Assembly (NCBI RefSeq): GCF_009730915.1
Contig: NC_052481.1
Coordinates: 21,922,461-21,986,460, forward strand
Source of the DNA: Dioscorea cayenensis subsp. rotundata
Lineage: Eukaryota; Streptophyta; Magnoliopsida; Dioscoreales; Dioscoreaceae
Direction of reading: 5' to 3'
Length of the DNA stretch: 64,000 nt
The translations under genes and the position numbers were made by a program. The notes beneath the pieces are model-generated. The model saw only the letters and a list, made by a program, of their open reading frames with translations, ran no database searches and was not told where the DNA came from. This document shows, piece after piece, positions 38,241 through 49,307 of this stretch. Within the stretch, counting starts at the first letter, position 1. Each line of letters begins with the position of its first letter.

Positions 38241-40958
38241 ATTTTAGTGAAAATTGCCAAAAAAACCCTATAAGTTTGTAAAATTGCCAAAAACACCCCG
38301 TTAGTTTTGCAATCCCTAAAAACCCCCTCCTTTTAAACACTATGCTTTTTCAAACCCCAAAAGCTCGTAGACGGATGTGAGCGGAGTGAGTTTCACATTT
38401 TATGGACGAAATGCCCTTGCATGAGGGAGTCATCGGGCTGCAGACCATCTCGGGCGGTTTGAGAGGAAGTGGGGTGGGTTTTCCGTAGGGTAACCCGAGA
38501 GACGAATTTATTGGAGCCGTTTACTTGCTTTTTCTCAACTCGCGTCTTGACTCTTTCCATTTTCAGTCGTCTCGAAGTTGTCTCTCACCGCGAAAGCCTC
38601 GTAATTAGCATTTTCATCGACTTTTTCCCTTTCCACGATATCTCGAAAGGAGAAGTCCCCGCGCAACTAGTTGGCATTTCATCGGGTTTGCAATCTAAGG
38701 TATTGAGTATGGTTTTATGTTAAGCTGTTCATATAAAAGAAAAGATTTTTTTCGGTTTTGTTTTGTGCTCTGCTTTTTATTGGAAGATATTGAAGTCTCG
38801 AGGGGGATTTCTCGGTGGGGTTTTTGTTAGTCTGCAGGGAGATTTCTCGGCTAGGGTTTTTGTTTTGTTTTGCATTTTCGTCTGTATACACTATCGAAAA
38901 AGTTTTTTCGATTGTTATGATTTATGTAATATTTATAATGTACATTTCCCCTTTTTCGTTTTGATATGGTTGCGGTTTTACAAATGAGGTTGGCGTTTAA
39001 GAAATGAGATGTTACTGATTTAAACTTTTGTTGTCTCTGTTTAAGTATTCTCGCCTCTGTTTAAGAAAAATGGGTCTCGTTTAACATTTGATATCTCGTT
39101 TAATAACCGAGAGGTTACCGTTTAAAAACCTTATATTTTCGCTTAAACTTTTGTCAATACCGCATGTTGAATGTGTTGTTATTAGTCGCAGGCTCGTGAT
39201 TATGGCGGTCGACCCTAGTTAATGGGCGATGCTATTTGACACCTGGGTTAGTGGAGACCTTTAGTCGAATTGAAAAGATAACATTACCCTCGACATTGGG
39301 AGATTATTCGAGGACACCGTTTGCTGCGTTCATCGAGATGGAAGCTATATACCAAGAGAGGGTCCTTCTTGATTCTCTTTTTGCAAAGATGCGATGGTCG
39401 CATCCAATAAATTCGAGGATCGGGAAAAGCTCGCTGAGTTTCGAGGCCTCGAGATGTGTCCCTCGTTCTTGAGTGCGTTGCTGATGGCGGCGAGTGCGTG
39501 TTTCGAAGAAGAAAACCCGCTTAGCGTTCGAAGGGCGGTATTTATCAAAAACCTACGAGTGACACAGAGACTCCATCAAGAGCATTCTGGTGCAACTTGT
39601 TTGACAGAGGGGAGAAGAAGATAATTTTGTCAAACTCACGATGGTGTACCTCATGGAGTGCAGTCCTCTTTCCCAAATACATCATGCTCGGTTCGAGCTG
39701 GATCGGGTGATTACGTCGATGATCTACCGGCCATGAGGGCGATACGCATGGGCGCGAGCGACGCACAAGTGGCTTATGGAGGATATTCCCACAGCGGTAC
39801 GCCCGAGTGCAACATAGATGTGCTCGGGAAGAAGACCAACACACGGGTACGATTAAGGGTTGCTCGGTCACGCTTAAGCGTGCGGTTTTACGAGATGGCC
39901 GGAGCGAGGGAAGAAAGTCCACTTTGGCAAGGTCCCAAGGATGTTGTGCTATGGTGAAAGTACTTACCGGAAGCAAGCGATGATAGAAACCAGCTTGTCA
40001 TCGCTCGATGGGAAAGAGGTAATAAATCATGGACAATGTTTAACATAAGTATTTAATGTTTAAACATATTTATTTAATGTTTAACTTTAGTATTTACTGT
40101 TTAAAACTTATTCATACTTGTTTTAAATTATTTTGTTCTCCGCTTTTAATTATATTCTATAACGTTTAAATATATAAACCCTACATGTTTAAATATAGTT
40201 TTTATAGTTTTAAAATGAATGATTTATCTGAAATTGTTTGGTTTTACATATGTTAGTTTTCACAGTGGTTCAAAAGCGAATCTTTGAAGAAGAAATATTT
40301 GTTGAGGGCCAACCGAGCGGACGGATGCTATTGCTCCGGGAACCACTTGCTTTCGAAGGCGGGGATGAGAGGGCGGCCTCATCGTCGTGCGCTTTGGGCC
40401 TTCGTTCTCCTACTTCCAGCCCACCAGCGCCTGCATGATCCTCGAGCCCGGAGAAGCCCTCCCCTACCCCGTGATTGCAACAGCCCCTACCGCGACAACG
40501 ACGGTCCCACGATTGTGGCGGCCCCTACCGCGACCCGTGGCCCGTCGAAATGACACGCCCACTCATTAGGCGAAGATGTCACGCATGACTCTTATCGCGA
40601 GGCATGCGGATATTGATGAGCCGAGTTTCCTCGGCATGTCGCTCGTGTTGAGGCTTTCGGACGGACGTTCTGACAACCCGATCTGCGCCATCCCTCCAGC
40701 TGAAGCACCGGGACGAGCGAGGCGTCGGGAATTTGATAGCGAGCGACATCATCGGGAAGGTCATTCAAAGGCGGCCACATTCGAAGAGACTTGCGAAAAA
40801 GAGGAGAACAATCTCGCCTCGTCTCCACCGCCAGGTGGCGATGAAACAATAGCAACACCATCGGTGGCTGATCTTTCATTCGGAGTCATCGCCGTTGATG
40901 ACATGGCCGTAGCGATGGAGGACATCGTAGATGATGTGGCCGTTACACTGCGTTGAGA
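38241..40958 (+). mobile_element. Degenerate DNA-transposon-like region (possibly Mutator-like), cut by a gap
   Basis: The left edge (38245-38350) has AAAATTGCCAAAAAAACCC and AAAATTGCCAAAAACACCCC, a type of terminal sequence seen in plant Mutator-like elements. Inside are GC-richer broken open frames: 39236-39472, 39394-39624, 39658-39957, 40284-40553 and 40576-40956. They overlap in different frames and look like one coding sequence with indels. I recognise no domain with confidence. Two stretches (39010-39160 and 40030-40210) carry repeated GTTTAA words. The right end is lost in the run of N. Confidence 0.45.
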
Positions 40959-41958
40959 NNNNNNNNNNNNNNNNNNNNNNNNNNNNNNNNNNNNNNNNNN
41001 NNNNNNNNNNNNNNNNNNNNNNNNNNNNNNNNNNNNNNNNNNNNNNNNNNNNNNNNNNNNNNNNNNNNNNNNNNNNNNNNNNNNNNNNNNNNNNNNNNNN
41101 NNNNNNNNNNNNNNNNNNNNNNNNNNNNNNNNNNNNNNNNNNNNNNNNNNNNNNNNNNNNNNNNNNNNNNNNNNNNNNNNNNNNNNNNNNNNNNNNNNNN
41201 NNNNNNNNNNNNNNNNNNNNNNNNNNNNNNNNNNNNNNNNNNNNNNNNNNNNNNNNNNNNNNNNNNNNNNNNNNNNNNNNNNNNNNNNNNNNNNNNNNNN
41301 NNNNNNNNNNNNNNNNNNNNNNNNNNNNNNNNNNNNNNNNNNNNNNNNNNNNNNNNNNNNNNNNNNNNNNNNNNNNNNNNNNNNNNNNNNNNNNNNNNNN
41401 NNNNNNNNNNNNNNNNNNNNNNNNNNNNNNNNNNNNNNNNNNNNNNNNNNNNNNNNNNNNNNNNNNNNNNNNNNNNNNNNNNNNNNNNNNNNNNNNNNNN
41501 NNNNNNNNNNNNNNNNNNNNNNNNNNNNNNNNNNNNNNNNNNNNNNNNNNNNNNNNNNNNNNNNNNNNNNNNNNNNNNNNNNNNNNNNNNNNNNNNNNNN
41601 NNNNNNNNNNNNNNNNNNNNNNNNNNNNNNNNNNNNNNNNNNNNNNNNNNNNNNNNNNNNNNNNNNNNNNNNNNNNNNNNNNNNNNNNNNNNNNNNNNNN
41701 NNNNNNNNNNNNNNNNNNNNNNNNNNNNNNNNNNNNNNNNNNNNNNNNNNNNNNNNNNNNNNNNNNNNNNNNNNNNNNNNNNNNNNNNNNNNNNNNNNNN
41801 NNNNNNNNNNNNNNNNNNNNNNNNNNNNNNNNNNNNNNNNNNNNNNNNNNNNNNNNNNNNNNNNNNNNNNNNNNNNNNNNNNNNNNNNNNNNNNNNNNNN
41901 NNNNNNNNNNNNNNNNNNNNNNNNNNNNNNNNNNNNNNNNNNNNNNNNNNNNNNNNNN
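40959..41958. other. Assembly gap (1000 N)
   Basis: Exactly 1000 N. The round number suggests an unknown-length scaffold gap. Open frames that run through it are artefacts. Confidence 0.98.
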
Positions 41959-42078
41959 TTGTAAGCTCCCTTTTTCATCTAATTTTTTTCACTTAGAATT
42001 ATTGATCATTAATGAGTAAAATTTGGAATTTTAACTTCAAATTTCTAAATGAGGTGCCTTTTTTATATATAATTTTAA
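41959..42078. repeat. Direct repeat flanking the AHL gene, left copy
   Basis: TTGTAAGCTCC, then CATCTAATTTTTT, AAAATTTGGAATTTTAACTT and CAAATTTCTAAATGAGGT, recurs at 45794-45910 in the same orientation, about 3.8 kb away. It begins exactly at the gap edge, so the full extent on the left is unknown. Confidence 0.85.
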
Positions 42079-42689
42079 GTAGGCAAGAACTTGTTCTAGT
42101 TTCCTTTTGAGCCACTAATTTGATATTAGTTTTTTTTCATTTACTTTTAAATATAGCTAATTATGTATCTAACTTCAAAAAAAATACTGTCTAATATCTT
42201 AAACCTACAACAAAAAAAAATATCCATTAACAGAACTTCAATTTTAATCTCATAATTTTTTTGACAAAAATTTATAACAAATAGTACGGTTAAACAAAAT
42301 ATGTCATGCATGCATGTAGTACTATACAAGTAACAAAAATAGTACAAGCATTTATGTTTTGTCTATCTCAAGTTTGGCATCCTGCACACTATCCTCCCCT
42401 GGATACTGAGGCCCGCTTTCGGCGAGCAGGCATGTTGCTTGTTTCAGGTTCAATTTCAAGATCAGTGTCGGTGTTGATTCGGTCTTCTTCTTCTTCAAAA
42501 GAGCACTGAAAACCCCCACAACCACCTGACAGAAAGATTATATATAATGTAAATATGCTAATATGAAATTGATAGTATATACCAGAGTTAATTTTAAGAT
42601 TGATTACTGATTGAGCGCAGTTGACCTGAACACGGGTTGCAGCTATGAGTACATCACCAACACATCCACCGATCACTCTACCATCAGAG

Positions 42690-42697
42690 CTAGAAAG
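42690..42697. repeat. 8-bp target-site duplication, left copy (CTAGAAAG)
   Basis: CTAGAAAG stands directly before the TAGGAATGG terminus and is repeated at 44181-44188 right after the opposite terminus. Confidence 0.9.
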
Positions 42698-44180
42698 TAG
42701 GAATGGGGGTGGGGCGGGGAATCCCCGTTCCCCGCGGGGCCCCGCCCCGACGGGGAGGGGATTCCCCGAAACGTCCCCCCCGTGGGGCGGGGAGCGGGGA
42801 AAAAGTCCTCCCCGCCTAGCGGGCGGGGCGGGCGGGAATGGTCTCCCGCCCCGCTCCCCATGAGGCACGGGCCCCATGCCGCGCCGGATTCCCCGGCCCC
42901 GTGCCCCGCATGGATTCCCCAAAAAAATATAATATATATTTTTAATATATTTATTAAAGATTATTTCAACATTAACATAATATTATATATATATATATAA
43001 TCAATAAATATTTATTTATTAATATTTTTAGTTATTATTATGGAACTCACAATTATTTCATACAACTTATTAACTATTTAAATTTATATATTTCATTAAA
43101 ACATATTTATTTAATAAAATCTTAAATTATTTTAATAAAATTATTATATAATATATCTACAAAATTTAAATTCAAACTTCTATTTTTCAAATTTCTAATA
43201 TTCACAAAAAACTAATTATTTATTTAATTTAAATGAATTGGATAATTAGGTAATTGTCTAGATTTTTTTTATTCAAATATCCCTGTGTTGCTACATATAA
43301 AAGAGTACTGACATATTATTAGATCTTCAATTTTTTTTTTATTAATCATTGGTTGAAAGATATTATTAATATTATTACTTGAATTTATTTCTATTAAGTT
43401 AATGTTATTTGTGAAAAAAAAATTGCTTGTTTATTTATGTATTTCTTTATTTTTGAATATTCATGTTTATGGTCAACAATTCAAGCTATTTGTTCTACAT
43501 TTGATGAAGAGGAGGATGAGAATGATGAGGTAAATATGATTTAATTTTATAAAATTTTATCTTTAATCTTGATATTATTTATAATCTTATTATATATTTA
43601 CAATTTTGTTTATTATTGAAGGGGGAGTTATCATGTCAAGATGCTAGTGGTAGTGGAATTAGATTCTCAATATAAATAATTTGGAGAAAGAACAAAGAAG
43701 AAATTGATGGAAGCATGAAATTATTGTGCTAGTTTTTGCATTATGAATTTTTATTTAATGGATTTGTAATTTTAATTTAGTTTTTAAACTTTATGTTATT
43801 TTGTACCTTTAATGTTGTTGTTTCATCAAACATTATATTACTGACTTTGTTAGGAGAAATATTTTATGTGAATTTTTTTATTTTTATATATGATGTACGT
43901 ATGTTGACTTTGGTTGAGAATTTTTATTTTTATTTCATCATACATTATATTTTTATTTTCAATCAGATATAAGATCTTTAGCGATGAATATAAATCGTCA
44001 TTGAAATATTATAGTTATTTATAGAAAATTTTTTTATATTAATATTTTGGAGCGGGGATCCCTCATGGGAGTGGAGTGGGAGGATTTTTTCGCATGAATT
44101 TTTAACGGGGAATCCCCGCCCGTGGAGAGCGGGGATGGGGACGGGGATCCCATTCCCCGCCCGCCCCACCCCCATTCCTA
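42698..44180. mobile_element. Non-autonomous hAT-type DNA transposon (1483 bp)
   Basis: Perfect terminal inverted repeats of about 21 bp start TAGGAATGGGGGTGGGGC at both ends and are flanked by the 8-bp duplication CTAGAAAG. An 8-bp duplication and TAGG-type ends are hAT features (Ac/Ds have similar ends). The subterminal 150-200 bp on each side are extremely GC-rich, built from GGGGA/TCCCC words in both orientations, while the interior is AT-rich. No transposase is encoded; a short acidic stretch near 43500-43530 (FDEEEDENDE) could be a remnant of an autonomous relative. It has inserted in the PPC-coding exon of the AHL gene. Confidence 0.9.
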
Positions 44181-44188
44181 CTAGAAAG
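44181..44188. repeat. 8-bp target-site duplication, right copy (CTAGAAAG)
   Basis: Matches 42690-42697; in the AHL reading direction this is CTTTCTAG, part of the Leu-Ser-Ser codons. Confidence 0.9.
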
Positions 44189-45136
44189 AGTTATGCTTAA
44201 TCCATCCACACTTATCACTAATTCACCATCTTCATCAGGTGTAAAAGAACCAGACAAGCTAATTATGTCTGGCCTTGTACCCTGCATAGATTCATGAACA
44301 AATTAATTCTATAAAAATTAAATAGTTCAATACACAATTGAGTGCTCTTTCAAAAAAAAAATAATAATAATAAATAAATAAATAAATTCTAGATGTTACA
44401 AAGTACACATCATTCATTAAATTATACAGTTTTGTACTGAACCTCATAAGTGACAACACCACCGGCAGTAGAAGGACGGCGAAGAGTGGCGGAGGAGACA
44501 GAAACGTTCACTGATATGATGCATAAATGCTTTGGACCCTCTTCAGTAAAAGATATTATCTTTTCTGCAATATTCTGCAGAAAAAAGCACATCTTTAGAT
44601 GCAGAAAACAATGTTTCATTGCAGAGAAATCCACATAACAGATTATGAATATCAGATAGACATAAACCAATGTAAAATTTACCAAAGAATTCATACCTCC
44701 CCAACATCAATGATGATCATGTATGAATTCATGAGACCTATTCCAACTGGCCCAGTGACCGAATTCCCTGACAAATTAAGACAGTAAATCAACAGTATCA
44801 AACATCCCAATTTCCAGATACACAAAAGAACATCATCATCATCATCATCAACAACAACAACAGAGTTATAAATCAAGGAATTCATCAGATGAACAACTCA
44901 CCAGGAGAACTCAACCGTTGTCTACTTCCAGAACCAGAAGGCCTTCCACTCCCTCTCCTGGGCAATGGAAATGCATCCATGGCAGCAGCATCAGCTGCAT
45001 AGTTTGATGCCATACCTGGTACATACTTCCTGGGCCTCCCTCTCTTTCTTCTCATTGCTCCCCTTAGGCCACTCCCAATTTCAGCAACGGCCTTCCAACC
45101 TTGAGAAGAGACATTCATGGCTTGCTCCCTTTCCAT

Positions 45137-45793
45137 CACTTTTAGCAACCTGATCAACAAACCATAAAACCCAATAACAAAAAAAAATAAAAAATAAAAA
45201 ATAAAAAAAAGTAAGAAGAATAAAAATAAAAAAAAAGTGAAGATTGAAACCCTAAATTTAGAAAAAAAAAAGTATTATGTATATACTTTCTTTCTTTTTT
45301 CCTATTTGGAAAACAATGGTTTATTTCAAATTTATTAAGTTTGTTACAATAAATTTTTACTAATTAATTTGAATATATGACATTTGTTATAAAATAAATA
45401 TGATAATCAGTACAAAGTTTCACTAGAAACGTATGCGTCCTAAACGACAAAAAATTACAGCAAATAGCACCGTAAGACAGATAATATATCCTGCGTATAG
45501 TACAATTAACATAAATAGTAACGTGCCGCATTATAGTAATGTGAAACTTTAAATAGAGTATACAGAGAAAAATAAACAGAGTAACTTGAACGGTATTCTG
45601 TTCTGTCATAGGATGCTTTGTCATGGAAGAAGAAAGACCATTTACTCACTATTTTTAATTTTTATTAAATTATTTTTTTTTTAAAATGGTTTTCTTGCAT
45701 TATTGATGAAATAATTATAGTAATAATAATAATAATAAATTTGGATGATATAATGTAAATCTGAAACACACTAAAATAAGATGTTTTAAAATA
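45137..45793. other. Upstream region of the AHL gene
   Basis: Directly upstream of the AHL ATG, GTTGATCAG could be a leader splice acceptor. The A-rich run at 45180-45235 and the AT-rich spacer beyond show no further gene. Confidence 0.4.
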
Positions 45794-45910
45794 TTGTAAG
45801 CTCCATTTTCATCTAATTTTTTGTTCAATTAGCATAATTGATCATAAGTAAAATTTGGAATTTTAACTTCAAATTTCTAAATGAGGTCCTTTTTTTATAT
45901 ATAATTTCTA
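45794..45910. repeat. Direct repeat flanking the AHL gene, right copy
   Basis: Same sequence and orientation as 41959-42078. Its right end shows a local duplication of CTAAATGAGGTCCTTTTTTT (about 45878 and 45908). Confidence 0.85.
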
Positions 45911-46017
45911 AATGAGGTCCTTTTTTTATATATAAAGAAGGTGTGACATATATATGTGAAGCTACTCAACATAGTTACATGAGAAAGTTCTCGCGATGAC
46001 TTGAACAGTGACCGACG

Positions 46018-47772
46018 ATGAGATTCCTCGGCAGCTCTCGCGATGGCTTCGCTAGATCAAACGTCGGATCCCGGCAGGTTCGTGGCGGTGCTCGCGGAGG
46101 GTTTTCTGGAAGAGCTCGTAGAAACCCTAGGTCTTACGTCCACCCTTCTAGTTCTTCACGAAGGACCTCCCCTCCTCCTCTTCCTCCTGTTAACCAGGCA
46201 TCACAGAACCCCTCCATCTTCAAAGCCTCTCCTGTGAGAGATGGCATCTCCTTTGCCGAAGTGGTTCGCTCCCCTCCTTCTACTGATCCTCTGCCTCCGT
46301 CCCTTCCAATCTCTCTGAAACGCCGTCGTTCCCCGGAATCTTCTGATACTTGCTCGAAGTGCTTGCGCTCGGGACACAAAGCTGAGGAATGTCGACACCA
46401 ACTCACTTGCAAACGTTGCTCTGGAGTTGGTCATTTCGCTATTCGTTGCCCACTCCGAACCCCGCCCCATCATCCTGATTTCAAGAAGACTAGGATGAGA
46501 TCCAAACACCCTCTTCAGGGAGCCTCCTCCGATCACTTTCCACAGGGAAAATCCTCAGAACTAAAACCTCTACTCCATGTACCCGTGCGCCCTCTTCCTG
46601 CTTCTCTCCGTGTATCCTTGCCCATCACTGAAGCCATATTGAAATCAAAGGAAGACCTGAAAAAAATGGTGGTAATCAAAGTCTTATCCGGCAACGCCAG
46701 CACTCGCTCACTTCATGCCTCTCTCTCTCAATGCTTGAACACAGACCTTTGTGAACATATTACTCCATTCAAAGACGATTTCATCCTCACTTTGGCCACC
46801 GCTAGAGACGCTGCACTGATGGTGAAGAGAAGTCCAATCTCTCTTAACTCCTCTCTTGGACCCTGCTGCATCTCCCTCTCTCTTTGGACTGCTGAATTTG
46901 GATCCCATGCAGTACCGGCTGGCAATTACAACTGGATCAGAATCACTAATCTTCCTCTTCACTGCTGGAATTGGGACTCGATCGTCGAGATCCTCCGGCC
47001 GATTGGCGACCTGATATACGTGCAAAAGAAGGAATACGTTACACTTGAACACCTGCGAACTTTGGTTAGACTCAAACCCTCAGTTCACTTCCCATTGGAG
47101 GTCACGGTGGACGTTGGCGTCAGAAGCTTCCTTGTCAAACTTGAGGATGATGGAGCTCACATACTCCGGTCCAAGGTTGTCCATGGACCAGTTTCTCATC
47201 CTCGCACTCAAATCAAGCCAGCGCCGACTAGTCACAATGCCATTTATGTTCCTAAAACTGATAAGGGTAAGGAACTTCTCATCTCTTCTACGGTGAAACC
47301 GTCGAGCGTCGCTCCGGTTGATATCCCTCCTCCCATCATCTTCTCCTCCGGCGAGACCGTTGAGCGCTGCTCCGGTCTCGGCCAATCGATGAGGACAAAC
47401 ACCAGTGGATCTCAGGGAGACGCTCCTCCTCCCGTCGTTGATCGGCAGCTTGCCGGAATCTCGGAGATCCCACTGGTCCGTTGTGAGAATCCCAAGGAAG
47501 TCGACACACTGTTGTCTAACAGCGGCGACGTTACGATCAGGCTTACACAGGCCGTTCCCTCGCCTCGTGATGAGAACTCCACTTTTTTCCTTGGCTCCTT
47601 GCAATCGGCCGTTCCTTCACGTGATTGCAACCCCAATGATTCCCATAATTCTATTGATTATTTAATCAAACCTCGAGATGAGATCACATCTGATCTCTCT
47701 TTTCCTCGAGATCAGCTTCCTGATCATATCTCCCCTACCCCACTTGATCAGATGCCTCGTGATGGTCATTCC
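46018..47772 (+). CDS. LINE-type retrotransposon first ORF (DUF4283-like, zinc knuckles), truncated by a gap
   Basis: A continuous frame of 585 codons from the ATG at 46018 to the edge of the N run. The start is Arg/Gly-rich. Two CCHC zinc knuckles follow, CSKCLRSGHKAEEC and CKRCSGVGHFAIRC (residues about 120-155), then a DUF4283-like region from about 215 (VVIKVLSGNASTRSLHASLS and WIRITNLPLHCWN) and a Ser/Pro-rich tail. This is the nucleic-acid-binding ORF that precedes the reverse transcriptase in plant L1-type LINEs. The knuckles lie before the DUF4283-like part, the reverse of the second copy at 58942. The GC-rich composition differs from the flanks, as expected for inserted DNA. The rest, and any reverse transcriptase, is lost in the gap. 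Confidence 0.75.
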
Positions 47773-48772
47773 NNNNNNNNNNNNNNNNNNNNNNNNNNNN
47801 NNNNNNNNNNNNNNNNNNNNNNNNNNNNNNNNNNNNNNNNNNNNNNNNNNNNNNNNNNNNNNNNNNNNNNNNNNNNNNNNNNNNNNNNNNNNNNNNNNNN
47901 NNNNNNNNNNNNNNNNNNNNNNNNNNNNNNNNNNNNNNNNNNNNNNNNNNNNNNNNNNNNNNNNNNNNNNNNNNNNNNNNNNNNNNNNNNNNNNNNNNNN
48001 NNNNNNNNNNNNNNNNNNNNNNNNNNNNNNNNNNNNNNNNNNNNNNNNNNNNNNNNNNNNNNNNNNNNNNNNNNNNNNNNNNNNNNNNNNNNNNNNNNNN
48101 NNNNNNNNNNNNNNNNNNNNNNNNNNNNNNNNNNNNNNNNNNNNNNNNNNNNNNNNNNNNNNNNNNNNNNNNNNNNNNNNNNNNNNNNNNNNNNNNNNNN
48201 NNNNNNNNNNNNNNNNNNNNNNNNNNNNNNNNNNNNNNNNNNNNNNNNNNNNNNNNNNNNNNNNNNNNNNNNNNNNNNNNNNNNNNNNNNNNNNNNNNNN
48301 NNNNNNNNNNNNNNNNNNNNNNNNNNNNNNNNNNNNNNNNNNNNNNNNNNNNNNNNNNNNNNNNNNNNNNNNNNNNNNNNNNNNNNNNNNNNNNNNNNNN
48401 NNNNNNNNNNNNNNNNNNNNNNNNNNNNNNNNNNNNNNNNNNNNNNNNNNNNNNNNNNNNNNNNNNNNNNNNNNNNNNNNNNNNNNNNNNNNNNNNNNNN
48501 NNNNNNNNNNNNNNNNNNNNNNNNNNNNNNNNNNNNNNNNNNNNNNNNNNNNNNNNNNNNNNNNNNNNNNNNNNNNNNNNNNNNNNNNNNNNNNNNNNNN
48601 NNNNNNNNNNNNNNNNNNNNNNNNNNNNNNNNNNNNNNNNNNNNNNNNNNNNNNNNNNNNNNNNNNNNNNNNNNNNNNNNNNNNNNNNNNNNNNNNNNNN
48701 NNNNNNNNNNNNNNNNNNNNNNNNNNNNNNNNNNNNNNNNNNNNNNNNNNNNNNNNNNNNNNNNNNNNNNNN
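47773..48772. other. Assembly gap (1000 N)
   Basis: Exactly 1000 N; probably an unknown-length gap inside the LINE. Confidence 0.98.
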
Positions 48773-49307
48773 TAATTAAAAAACAGAGGATGTGATTTGA
48801 GGCTAGAAATCAAGGAGAGTTGTGATCGTGACAGTAGCCATGGCCACCACACCACTATCACACCGGGTTTAAAGAAATTATGAGATGGTGACGCAGCAGA
48901 GACGGCGAGACCCTCTCGGTGGTGAGGGGCTTGCGATAGGGGCACAAATAGAAAGGTGATTGTGGTGTGGTGGCGGTGACATCGGCGACAACACTGGTGG
49001 TGTCAAGCGAGACGACAATCATGGTGTGGGAGGTGTTGTGACAGGGCTTTGGTGTTAACCCCGCATCAAGTGTGATGGTGGCGGTCAGATGATGAAGAAG
49101 AAGAGGTTAGGGTTATTAGTTTTAACTTTTTGGAGGGGTGAGTAGGATAAGTGTGGCACGTGGACCTCCACTTCATTCGGCTGAGTAATTCGGTTGAGGA
49201 ATTCGTCAAATATAGCATTACTCATATAAATATATATAATGAACTACAAACTTGATCTATATTTATTTATTATGGAACACCACAATGCAGTGAAATCTAA
49301 TAAAATT
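48773..49307. other. Spacer between the gap and the MATE gene
   Basis: The first 320 bases are rich in GTGGTG/GGCGGTG words and have no recognisable protein. They may be residue of the element that starts before the gap. The rest is the 3' flank of the MATE gene. Confidence 0.35.

Larger units (their letters stand above)
42352..45136 (-). pseudogene. AHL-like: AT-hook/PPC nuclear protein (AHL family), disrupted by a transposon
   Basis: Coding exons on the minus strand: 45136-44902, 44767-44697, 44574-44443, exon 4 in two parts (44281-44181 and 42689-42626) split by a 1483-bp element, and 42525-42352. Without the insertion all phases agree and the gene encodes about 258 residues. AT-hook 1 is MRRKRGRPRKY (residues 28-38); a degenerate second hook is RRGSGRPSGSGS. 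The PPC/DUF296 domain follows: MIIIDVGE, EKIISFTEEGPKHLCIISVN, IISLSGSF, GLSITLSSSDGRVIGGCVGD, VQVVVGVF. AHL proteins bind AT-rich DNA as PPC-mediated complexes and regulate growth and flowering. Reading into the element reaches a stop after about 26 residues, so the PPC domain is cut. Unless the element is spliced out, the allele should be null. Confidence 0.88.

Noticed and set aside
40761-42019. Long frames spanning the first run of N
   Set aside because: They exist only because N contains no stop codon; not real coding evidence.
47662-48945. Long frames spanning the second run of N
   Set aside because: Same artefact; only the part of the LINE frame before 47773 is supported.
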